From: an uncultured Lachnospiraceae bacterium
Lineage (GTDB): Bacteria; Bacillota; Clostridia; Lachnospirales; Lachnospiraceae
Length of the DNA stretch: 64,000 nt
Assembly: GCA_947626395.1 (NCBI GenBank)
Contig: CANQRU010000008.1
Coordinates: 24,296 to 88,295 of the forward strand
Reading direction: 5' to 3'
The translations under genes were made by a program, and so were the position numbers. Below, one piece after another: positions 18,537 through 26,971 of this stretch. Position 1 is the stretch's first letter. Every line of letters starts with the position of its first letter. The notes under the pieces were generated by a model. That model did not search any database. It saw only the letters and a program-made list of their open reading frames with translations, and had not been told where the DNA came from.

Positions 18537-18563
18537 CGCCGCCGTACAGGCAGGCGCTGGCAT

Positions 18564-18671
18564 ACAAGCGGACGCCGCCGAACAAGCGGATGCTGCCGAA
18601 CAAGTGGATGCCGCCGAACAAGCGGATGTTGACGAACAAGCGGATGCCGCCGCTCAGGCAGACGCCGCCAT
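18564..18671 (+). repeat. 6 x 18-bp tandem repeat (ACAAGCGGATGCCGCCGA)
   Basis: Units every 18 bp from 18564; reads (EQADAA)n in one frame. Confidence 0.88.
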
Positions 18672-18815
18672 GCAGGCGACGCAGGTGTCCCTGCTGAAAA
18701 TACGGAAAAACAGAAAAGGAAGCTCCCGCGCGCAAACAGGATATTTACATCGCCGCCTCCGTAGACTATAATGTAAAAATAGATATTATGTTTACCGGGA
18801 AGAGGAGTGATATAT

Positions 18816-20243
18816 ATGGTTACATTTTGCATCGGACTGGCAATCCTTATAATCGGAGGCGCGCTGTACGGAAAAGTGTGCGAGAAGGTTTTCGGGCCGG
18901 ACGACCGCGAAACTCCGGCGGTGCGTTTAAATGACGGAATCGATTATGTACCTATGAAGAAATGGAAGAATTCGCTGATCCAGCTTCTGAATATTGCCGG
19001 AACGGGACCTATCTTTGGGCCGATCCAGGGGATCCTCTTCGGTCCGGTTGCATTTCTTACGATACCGGTCGGCTGTGTCATCGGAGGAGCGTTTCACGAT
19101 TATATGTGCGGCATGATCTCTGTGCGCAGCGACGGTACGCAGATGCCGGTTCTGATACGAAAGTATCTGGGCAGATATGTATATCCGGCTTACAATGTAT
19201 TTGTATGCCTGCTTCTGCTTCTTCTCGGTACGGTGTTCATCTATACGCCGGGCGATCTGTTCATAACGCAGATTCTGGGCGCGAATAACAGCGCCGCGAA
19301 TCCTGTGGTGTGGCTCGTATACGGAGCGATCTTTGCGTATTATGTGATTGCGACGATGTTCCCGATCGATAAGATCATTGGCAAGATCTATCCGATTTTC
19401 GGGATGCTGCTTATTCTGTCGGCAGTCGGCGTGTTCGCCGGTCTCCTTGTGAAAGGCTATCCGCTTGACGAAATATGGACGACCGGCGTTGTCGGCGTTC
19501 ATCCGCAGGGGCTTCATTTTATCCCGGTGTTTTTTGTGACGGTCGCCTGCGGGATCGTGTCCGGGTTTCATTCCACACAGGCTACGCTTATTTCCCGTAC
19601 GATGGGGAGCGAGAAGGAAGGCCGCATGACGTTTTACAATATGATGATTGCCGAGGGATTCATCGCGATGATATGGGCGGCAGCGACGATGGGAGTTATG
19701 AAGCTTGGACTGGCCTCCGCCGAGACAAGTACCACGAATGTTGTCGGTATTATCGCTAAGAATCTGCTGGGTAATGTGGGCGGAATCATAGCGATAACGG
19801 GGATCATCATTCTTCCGATCACATCCGGCGATACGGCGCTTCGTTCGCTTCGGCTTATCATCGCGGACGCGGCGAAGATCGATCAGTCCAGAAAGACAAG
19901 CCGGCTCGGAGTTTCGCTCGCGATATTCGCGGTTGTAGCGGCAGTGCTTGTATTCGCGAAGATCAACGAGGGCGGATTTAATGTACTCTGGCGGTATTTC
20001 GCGTGGGCGAATCAGACGATCGCGGTGTTCGCGTTCGCGATGATCACGGTTTATATGATGCGGAATAAACAGCCGTTTATTATGGCGCTGGCGCCGGGGA
20101 TGTTTTATATGTTCGTGATATCAAGTTTTATCCTGAACGCGGCGATCGGATTTCGCCTGCCCTGGCCGGCCAGTTACGCGGTAGCGGGGATCCTTACGGT
20201 TGGCTATGGCGCGGCCCTGGTGCGCCGGGGCAGGAAGAAATAA
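18816..20243 (+). CDS. Carbon starvation CstA-family transporter
   Basis: LNIAGTGPIFGPIQGILFGP, IPVGCVIGGAFHDYMCGMISVRS; VTVACGIVSGFHSTQATLISRT. Confidence 0.94.
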   Translation: MVTFCIGLAILIIGGALYGKVCEKVFGPDDRETPAVRLNDGIDYVPMKKWKNSLIQLLNIAGTGPIFGPIQGILFGPVAFLTIPVGCVIGGAFHDYMCGMISVRSDGTQMPVLIRKYLGRYVYPAYNVFVCLLLLLLGTVFIYTPGDLFITQILGANNSAANPVVWLVYGAIFAYYVIATMFPIDKIIGKIYPIFGMLLILSAVGVFAGLLVKGYPLDEIWTTGVVGVHPQGLHFIPVFFVTVACGIVSGFHSTQATLISRTMGSEKEGRMTFYNMMIAEGFIAMIWAAATMGVMKLGLASAETSTTNVVGIIAKNLLGNVGGIIAITGIIILPITSGDTALRSLRLIIADAAKIDQSRKTSRLGVSLAIFAVVAAVLVFAKINEGGFNVLWRYFAWANQTIAVFAFAMITVYMMRNKQPFIMALAPGMFYMFVISSFILNAAIGFRLPWPASYAVAGILTVGYGAALVRRGRKK

Positions 20244-20250
20244 CTGCATA

Positions 20251-21606
20251 TTATTTATTTTCCAGCACCGCCAGAATATCCGGGAACGCCTGCAGGCTGC
20301 GCTCCAGGATGCCGTTCATGCAGGCGATGGCGATGCCGTAGTTGACGATGGGGACGCCGGACTGGACGGCGCGGCTGATACGGTGCTTCATTTCCTTTTC
20401 GTTCAGCATGCAGCCGCCGCAGTGGATCACCAGTGTGTAGGCGGACAGATCCTCCGGAAATTCGGTGCCGGAAGTAAAGGTATAGACCGGTTTTGCGCCG
20501 CTGTACGCCTCGATCCAGTGGGGCAGCTTGACGGTTCCGATGTCATTGCACTGGCGGTGGTGGGTGCAGCCCTCGCTGATCAGGACTTTGTCGCCGTCCT
20601 TTAAGCGGGCCAGCTGGGCGGCGCCTTCGACCAGCCGCGGCAAGCTGCCCTTGTAGCGGGCGAACAGGATGGAAAATGAGGTGAGCAGCACGTCGCCGGG
20701 CGTGGCCGCGGCCACTTTCCTGAATGCCTGGGAGTCGGTGACGACCAGCCTCGGCTTTCGGGATAGGTCCGCCAGCGTCTGCTTCAGTTCTTCGGGCTGG
20801 CAGGTGATGAACGTGCAGTGGATATCCAGGATTTCCCGCATGGTCTGCTGCTGAGGCAGGATCAGGCGGCCCTTGGGCGCGGCTTCGTCCACCGGAACCA
20901 CCAGGACGACGATGTCACCGGGGGCCAGAAGATCCGCCAGGATCGACTTGTCTTTCGCGGCGGCCGGCGCGAAGGCGCCGATCTTTTCTTTCAGTTCATG
21001 AATGCCCTCGCGGGTGGCGGCGCTGACGAAGAGTTCGTTGTCTTTGAGCTGCGCCGGGTTATGCTCCGGATGCGTATCTGTATTTTTATGCGGGTATAGC
21101 GCCGGAGTTTCGCTGTTCGTATTTCCAGGCGAACATGGCGCCAGAGATTCACCGTTCGTATTTCCATGTGAGCATGGCGCTGGCGACACATTGCCTGCAG
21201 TTCTGTCTCCCAGCAGATCCGCCTTATTGTAAGCAACCAGATACGGCAGTTTCTTTTCCTCGAATAACGAGATCAGTTCTTCATCTGCTTCCGTTCGGCC
21301 CCGCGTGGAATCGACCACCAGCACGGCGATGTCCGTCTGGGCCAGAATCTGCCGGGCTTTCTTAACCCGCTGCGCGCCCAGTTCCCCTTCGTCGTCCAGC
21401 CCGGGCGTGTCGATGATCACGACCGGGCCCAGCGGAAGCAGTTCCATGGCTTTCTTCACCGGATCGGTGGTAGTGCCCTTTATATCAGAAACGACGGCCA
21501 GATCCTGGCCGGTGACCGCGTTGACCAGGCTTGATTTGCCGGCGTTGCGGACGCCGAAGAAGCCGATGTGCAGGCGTTCGGCGGATACGGTTTCGTTAAG
21601 TCCCAT
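20251..21606 (-). CDS. hydF: [FeFe]-hydrogenase maturation GTPase HydF
   Basis: HIGFFGVRNAGKSSLVNAVTGQ P-loop, DTPGLDD, YNKADLL; C-terminal CTHHRQCNDIG and HCGGCMLN cluster ligands. Confidence 0.97.
   Translation of the reverse strand: MGLNETVSAERLHIGFFGVRNAGKSSLVNAVTGQDLAVVSDIKGTTTDPVKKAMELLPLGPVVIIDTPGLDDEGELGAQRVKKARQILAQTDIAVLVVDSTRGRTEADEELISLFEEKKLPYLVAYNKADLLGDRTAGNVSPAPCSHGNTNGESLAPCSPGNTNSETPALYPHKNTDTHPEHNPAQLKDNELFVSAATREGIHELKEKIGAFAPAAAKDKSILADLLAPGDIVVLVVPVDEAAPKGRLILPQQQTMREILDIHCTFITCQPEELKQTLADLSRKPRLVVTDSQAFRKVAAATPGDVLLTSFSILFARYKGSLPRLVEGAAQLARLKDGDKVLISEGCTHHRQCNDIGTVKLPHWIEAYSGAKPVYTFTSGTEFPEDLSAYTLVIHCGGCMLNEKEMKHRISRAVQSGVPIVNYGIAIACMNGILERSLQAFPDILAVLENK
21081..21197. 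repeat. 3 x 39-bp tandem copies of the dispersed repeat, in frame inside hydF
   Basis: Units 21081-21119, 21120-21158, 21159-21197; encode the APCS(H/P)GNTN(G/S)E-type 13-aa repeat. Confidence 0.9.
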
Positions 21607-21621
21607 AGATAATTTCCCCCC

Positions 21622-21879
21622 TCAGTCGTCGTCCTTTATTTCAGAAAATGCGGTCTTTACGCTGACGCCGTCCAGATTGCCGATCTTGCCTGCCAGCGCG
21701 GAGATCGTGTCCTGGGGCGCGTCGATGGCGATGCTGATGATATTGATGTTCCGCTGCCGGTAAGGAATGCCCATACGGCCGATGATGTACCCGCCGTAAT
21801 CGTGCAGGATGTGGTTCAGCTTCTCCACGGTGTCGCCGCTTTTGACGATGATGCTCATGACTGCGACTCGTGTTTTCAT
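21622..21879 (-). CDS. TM1266-family iron-only hydrogenase system putative regulator
   Basis: MKTRVAVMSIIVKSGDTVEKLNHILHDYGGYIIGRMGIPYRQRNINIISIAIDAP, adjacent to hydF. Confidence 0.9.
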   Translation of the reverse strand: MKTRVAVMSIIVKSGDTVEKLNHILHDYGGYIIGRMGIPYRQRNINIISIAIDAPQDTISALAGKIGNLDGVSVKTAFSEIKDDD

Positions 21880-22008
21880 AACAGGTTCCTCCTTATATTG
21901 TGATCGGTTGCCGTTTTCGGGCGGAAGACGGGGAAACGACCCGCCTTGCGGCTGTTTTCGCTCACGGCGTTGTCTGCCGCAGGCGCATTTTTATGGGCCG
22001 TTATGAGT

Positions 22009-22150
22009 CAAAAAAGCCGCACCCGAACCGGTACGGCTGAAAAGACGGAATAACATGAACAGAAAAATGCAGGGCAGAACCCTCGCAGCTTTCGCTTCAT
22101 GAATGATGCCGTACCTTTCACGCAGACGCAGCGTCTTTGTGTCAGGCAAC
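22009..22150 (-). ncRNA. Candidate structured leader RNA / attenuator upstream of TM1266-hydF
   Basis: Promoter, terminator AGCCGTACC..GGTGCGGCTTTTTT and 8-nt perfect antiterminator partner GGTACGGC upstream. Confidence 0.6.
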
Positions 22151-22156
22151 ATGGTT

Positions 22157-22185
22157 ATTATACATCGTTTTATCGGTAAACGCAA
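22157..22185 (-). promoter_or_regulatory. Promoter for leader RNA (TTGCGT-17-TATAAT on minus strand)
   Basis: Minus strand: TTGCGT, 17 nt, TATAAT. Confidence 0.7.
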
Positions 22186-22405
22186 CTCTTCTTTGAATGG
22201 AGAAACTGCCCGAAAAAGGCAATAATATTTGACAAGTGTTCAAAAGATTTGTATAGTACTTTTATGGAGACCAGTCTGGAACAGGAATGTTAATACATGT
22301 AAGAAAGAACGCTTATTTGGGGAAGCAGCCGAAAGGCCGGGCCGGCCGGCCGCTTCTCAAAACATATGCTGTACATGGGAGACTATCGGAAGGAGAACGG
22401 ATCGC

Positions 22406-25003
22406 ATGGGCAATGATTTAACACAGGATAATTATGCGAAAAAGGATCGGAGCCTGACGGCCACGGGAATCGTGATCGTCGTTATCGCTGTATTGCTGGT
22501 TTCCGCGTTCCTCAGTATTAACTCGGTACTCCGTCAGCGGTCCTTAAGCCGCGTGGAGGAAGGCGCCGATACGGTGATCGAGGAAGTCACGTCCAAGCTG
22601 GCGCGGGACAGCCGGATCTTAAACGCCGCTGCCGATATCATTTCCCAGGCGGATAATTTTGATCCGGAAGCGACGAAGGACGTTATGATGACGATCTCTC
22701 CGCTTCTCGAGACGATGCAGGTGCGCGTTCTCATGCCGGACGACACGATCCTGACGCTGGGCGAGTCGGTCGTCAACAAAACCGACGGCACCGGGATTTC
22801 CTTCGCGGAGGAAGCGCCGCTGGGGGAGCATGTGTCAAACCGTCAGACGAGTCTCACGACCGGGAAACCGGTTCTGCGTCACTATGTGCCGATCGTCCAG
22901 AACGGGCAGACCGCGGCGCTGCTTTATGGTCTTACGGAGCTTTCGACGCTGGAGGACAGTCTGAATATTGATAATATTTACAACGCGAGCGCCAGCGTTT
23001 ACATCATCGACACGCGTACCGGAGATTTCATCCTGGATACCTGGCATGATGAGTTAGGCAATATCGCCGACTACGGCGCATCGGACCGCGAGACGAAAGG
23101 AGACACGACCTGGGATGAATACACAGATGATCTGCTTAAGCTGAAATCTGGCTATGTCGTCTTTCGGACGCCTCAGATGGACGATTGGGAATATATGTAT
23201 TACGCGCCGGCCGGCATCAACGAGTGGTCCATCGCCGTATCCGTGCCGGAGAAGGAGGCGTTTGCCAGCGTGTACGCGGTTCAGCGGGTCTGCCTGATCC
23301 TGGGCGTCCTGATGGCGGTCACGATCATTCTGTACTATCTGTGGGTCCGGCATAACGCGATGCAGATCATGAACCGGGCCGTGGAACAGGCGGTGCTGGC
23401 GGAGAAGCTGCAGAAGGCGGAAGCGGCCGACCGGGCCAAGAGCGTATTTCTTTCGAATATGTCCCATGACATCCGCACGCCGATGAACGCGATCATCGGG
23501 TTCACGACGCTGGCGGAGACGAATATTGACAATAAAGAACGGACCCAGGAGTACTTAAAGAAGATTCTCTCCTCCAGCAATCATCTTCTGAGCCTGATCA
23601 ACGATATTCTGGATATGAGCCGGATCGAGAGCGGGAAGCTGAACATCGAGGAGAAGGAATGCAGCATTTCCGACATTTTCAAGGACATGCGCAATATCAT
23701 CCAGCCGCAGATGCAGTCCAAGCAGCTGAATTTCTTCATGGACACGGTGGATGTGGTGGACGAGGATATCTGCTGCGACAAGCTGCATGTGAATCAGGTG
23801 CTTTTAAACCTTCTCTCCAACGCGATCAAGTTCACTCCGGCCGGCGGAACCATCGCCCTGACGATTAAGCAGAAGCCGCGCGCGCCCAAGGGCTACGGCT
23901 CCTACGAGATCCGGGTCAAGGACACCGGCATCGGCATGAGCGATGAGTTTATCCGCCATATCTTTGAGCCCTTTGAGCGGGAGCGTAATACCACGGTCAG
24001 CGGAATTCAGGGCACCGGCCTGGGCATGGCCATCACGAAGAATATCGTAGACACCATGGGCGGCACCATCGAGGTGCAGTCCGAGCAGGGCAAGGGAACC
24101 GAATTCATTATCAATATTGATTTCCGGCTTCAGACAGAGCCGCAGAAGATCGAGATCGTTGAGGAACTTAAGGGCATGCGGGCCCTGGTCGTGGACGACA
24201 GCTTCGATACCTGCGACAGCGTGACGAAGATGCTGACCCAGATTGGCATGCGGTCCGAGTGGGCCATGCACGGCAAGGAGGCGGTACTCCGCGCCAGGCA
24301 GGCCTATGAAATGGGCGACGAATACCATGCCTATATCATCGACTGGTTCCTGCCGGATCTGGGCGGGCTGGAAGTGGTGCGGCAGATCCGTTCCATCGTG
24401 GGCGACAGCGCGCCGATCATCATCGTCACGGCTTATGATTGGACCGCCATCGAGGACGAGGCGCGGGCTGCAGGCGTGACAGCGTTCTGCAACAAGCCGA
24501 TCTTCTTGTCGGAGCTGAGGGAAATCCTGCTTTCCGCCACCTGCAGTTCAGTTTCGATGCAGCAGGAGAAGGAGAGCCTGATCCCGGATCTGTCGGAGCA
24601 GCTGAAGGGTACGCGCCTGCTGCTGGCGGAGGACAATGAACTGAACCGGGAGATCGCCGTGGAACTTCTGTCGGACAGCGGCTTTGTGGTGGATACGGCG
24701 GAAGACGGCACGGTGGCCGTGGAGAAGGTGAAGAATTCCGAGCCGGGGTATTACGGCCTGATCCTGATGGATATCCAGATGCCGAAGATGAACGGCTACG
24801 AGGCCACGAAGGCGATCCGGGCGCTGAACAGCCCGGTTCTGGCCAATATTCCGATCGTCGCCATGACGGCGAACGCGTTCGACGAGGACCGGAAGCAGGC
24901 GCTCGACAGCGGCATGAACGCGCATATCGCCAAGCCGATCGATGTGGAGAAGCTTCTGGAGGTCATTACGAATATTCTGAACCAGAATAAAATTTCGGGT
25001 TGA
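22406..25003 (+). CDS. Hybrid sensor histidine kinase with two receiver domains
   Basis: MSHDIRTPMNAIIGF H-box; GTGLGMAITKNIV; two REC domains ending in ...IIDWFLPDLGG and LILMDIQMPKMNGYEAT. Confidence 0.93.
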   Translation: MGNDLTQDNYAKKDRSLTATGIVIVVIAVLLVSAFLSINSVLRQRSLSRVEEGADTVIEEVTSKLARDSRILNAAADIISQADNFDPEATKDVMMTISPLLETMQVRVLMPDDTILTLGESVVNKTDGTGISFAEEAPLGEHVSNRQTSLTTGKPVLRHYVPIVQNGQTAALLYGLTELSTLEDSLNIDNIYNASASVYIIDTRTGDFILDTWHDELGNIADYGASDRETKGDTTWDEYTDDLLKLKSGYVVFRTPQMDDWEYMYYAPAGINEWSIAVSVPEKEAFASVYAVQRVCLILGVLMAVTIILYYLWVRHNAMQIMNRAVEQAVLAEKLQKAEAADRAKSVFLSNMSHDIRTPMNAIIGFTTLAETNIDNKERTQEYLKKILSSSNHLLSLINDILDMSRIESGKLNIEEKECSISDIFKDMRNIIQPQMQSKQLNFFMDTVDVVDEDICCDKLHVNQVLLNLLSNAIKFTPAGGTIALTIKQKPRAPKGYGSYEIRVKDTGIGMSDEFIRHIFEPFERERNTTVSGIQGTGLGMAITKNIVDTMGGTIEVQSEQGKGTEFIINIDFRLQTEPQKIEIVEELKGMRALVVDDSFDTCDSVTKMLTQIGMRSEWAMHGKEAVLRARQAYEMGDEYHAYIIDWFLPDLGGLEVVRQIRSIVGDSAPIIIVTAYDWTAIEDEARAAGVTAFCNKPIFLSELREILLSATCSSVSMQQEKESLIPDLSEQLKGTRLLLAEDNELNREIAVELLSDSGFVVDTAEDGTVAVEKVKNSEPGYYGLILMDIQMPKMNGYEATKAIRALNSPVLANIPIVAMTANAFDEDRKQALDSGMNAHIAKPIDVEKLLEVITNILNQNKISG

Positions 25004-25039
25004 CATTTTCTTGAAAGGTGTTTAGAATTACTTTAAACC

Positions 25040-25350
25040 AGTGAAGAGGAAGTTGCGCTTTGAGAACGGTCTTCAGAGAGTCCGGGACGGTGTGATCCGG
25101 GCGATGTCAGTCAGAGCGAGTGGGCCTTGGAGGGCGAGATGAAAGGAGCCGGAAGGATCGGTTGCGCGGGCGGTTAAGGGCCGCAGCGGACCGAAGGCGG
25201 GGCCGAGTAGTTGAGACGCACAGCCAGCGTTAACGGGCGAGGAATGTGATGGCATTCCGGGAGAGTGGGCGTACATATATGTATGTCAATTAAGGTGGCA
25301 CCGCAGGTTAACGGCCTGTCCTTGAAGAGATTCAGGGGCAGGCTTCTTCG
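25040..25350 (+). ncRNA. T-box leader; specifier probably UGG (Trp)
   Basis: T-box motif AAGGTGGCACCGCAGG at 25292; AGAGAGTCCGG motif; competing terminator GCCTGTCCTTGAA..TTCAGGGGCAGGC; inferred specifier loop AG-UGG-G. Confidence 0.88.
25314..25349 (+). terminator. T-box terminator hairpin
   Basis: GCCTGTCCTTGAAGAGATTCAGGGGCAGGCTTCTT. Confidence 0.7.
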
Positions 25351-25404
25351 CGTTTTCGAGGCGGCGCGTACGGGACGCGTATACATTACAGGAGGACACA
25401 GACA

Positions 25405-25752
25405 TTGGACGACAATTTCACCCTATACGACTTAAAAGTAGAAGTGGTCGCGACAGACCGCCCCATGGTCTGCGGCCACAAGCCCGGCGACTATTTCCTG
25501 GTGGAAGGCGAGAATCTGGTATTTCCGCAGACCCGGTCCTTCTCCATGTATTCGCTGGCGGCGCTCCTGCCGCTTCTGCCGGCCAAGCAGCGGCCGCTGC
25601 AGGACAACGACTGGATGCTGTCGGACAGCCTGATCGCCTGTCCGGACCCCAACTGCGGCGCGAAATTTAAGATCACCCGGATCCGGAAGCGGACGCAGAG
25701 CCACGGGGAGTGCACGGTGGTGCCGGTGGGGGAGATGCCGGAGCAGGAGTGA
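25405..25752 (+). CDS. TIGR04076 family protein (TTG start)
   Basis: LKVEVVATDRPMVCGHKPGDYFLVEGENLVFPQTRSFSMYSLAALLPLLPAKQR...CPDPNC. Confidence 0.8.
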   Translation: MDDNFTLYDLKVEVVATDRPMVCGHKPGDYFLVEGENLVFPQTRSFSMYSLAALLPLLPAKQRPLQDNDWMLSDSLIACPDPNCGAKFKITRIRKRTQSHGECTVVPVGEMPEQE

Positions 25753-25890
25753 AGATATGCGCTGCGTTTGCCTGCATAAAGCGGGGCGGCGCGAAAAGAG
25801 GTGTATTTGCGGCCGCGGTATTGAATTGAGCGAAAGCGTTCCGCAGCGCGGTACGCTGCAGCATAGATATAACAAGGAGGAGAACACGAG

Positions 25891-26958
25891 ATGATAGGAA
25901 AGATCACATCATCACGCATCACGCTTGACAACGGCTACAATTTCAGCCGTGTGATCAACGGCGGCTGGCAGCTGTCAGCCGAGCACTGCCTGAAGGGGCA
26001 GCTGGACATCGACGACGCGGTGAAGGCGTTTCACATGCTGAGGGAGCGGGGCCTGACGACCTTCGACTGCGCGGACATCTACACCGGAGTAGAGGAGATC
26101 CTGGGACGCTTCGTCAATGAACTGCGGGCCACCGGCAATTACACCCACGACATGATCCAGATCCACACCAAGTTCGTACCGGACTTAAACATCCTGGATC
26201 AGGTAGATTTCGCGTACACGGAGAAGGTCGTGGACCGGAGCCTTATGCGCATGCACCGGGATTGCCTGGATCTGGTGCAGTTCCACTGGTGGGATTACGA
26301 TGTGCCGGGGATGATGGAGACGGCTTTCGATTTGGTGAAGCTTCAGGAGAAGGGCAAGATCCGCAACATCGCGATGTGCAATTTCGATACGCCCCATCTG
26401 AAAATGATGATCGACGCCGGCATCCGCGTGGTCTCCAACCAGACCCAGTATTCCCTCTTCGACCGGCGGCCGGAGCGGGCGCTTCTGGAATACTCGCGGC
26501 AGCATGACGTCTACTGCTTCTGCTACGGCGCGCTGTCCGGCGGCTTCCTGGCGGAGCGGTGGATCGGCGTGAAGCGCGAGGACTTTGAGCCGGAGACCCG
26601 TTCCCATGTGAAATACCTGCAGATCATCGAGGATTCCATGGGCTGGAACGGCTACCAGAAGCTGCTTCTGTTCCTGAAAGACATCGCCGACCGGCACCAG
26701 GTCAGCATTTCCAACGTGGCGGTCAAATATATCCTGGACCAGCCGGGCGTCGGCGCGGTCATGGTAGGCTGCCGCAACAGCAAACATGTGGAAGACAACG
26801 CGCGGCTGGCGGAGTTCGATCTGACGGACGAAGAGCTTCAGAGCATCCGTGATTTCATTTCCCAGTACCCGACGCCGGAAGGCGAGCCGTTCACGCTGGA
26901 GCGGACGCCCGGATCGCGGTACAGGAATATCATGAAAATGAATCTGAATAAGGCATAA
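25891..26958 (+). CDS. Aldo/keto reductase
   Basis: TFDCADIYTGVEEILGRF, MRMHRDCLDLVQFHWWD, AVMVGCRNSKHVEDN. Confidence 0.93.
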   Translation: MIGKITSSRITLDNGYNFSRVINGGWQLSAEHCLKGQLDIDDAVKAFHMLRERGLTTFDCADIYTGVEEILGRFVNELRATGNYTHDMIQIHTKFVPDLNILDQVDFAYTEKVVDRSLMRMHRDCLDLVQFHWWDYDVPGMMETAFDLVKLQEKGKIRNIAMCNFDTPHLKMMIDAGIRVVSNQTQYSLFDRRPERALLEYSRQHDVYCFCYGALSGGFLAERWIGVKREDFEPETRSHVKYLQIIEDSMGWNGYQKLLLFLKDIADRHQVSISNVAVKYILDQPGVGAVMVGCRNSKHVEDNARLAEFDLTDEELQSIRDFISQYPTPEGEPFTLERTPGSRYRNIMKMNLNKA

Positions 26959-26971
26959 GGAGAATTTCAAG

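Noticed and set aside
22009-22150. Assignment as SRP RNA, 6S RNA or a named riboswitch
   Set aside because: No SRP GGAAGCAGCC-type core, no 6S open-bubble geometry evident, and no match by eye to the riboswitch consensus sequences I know; left as unknown
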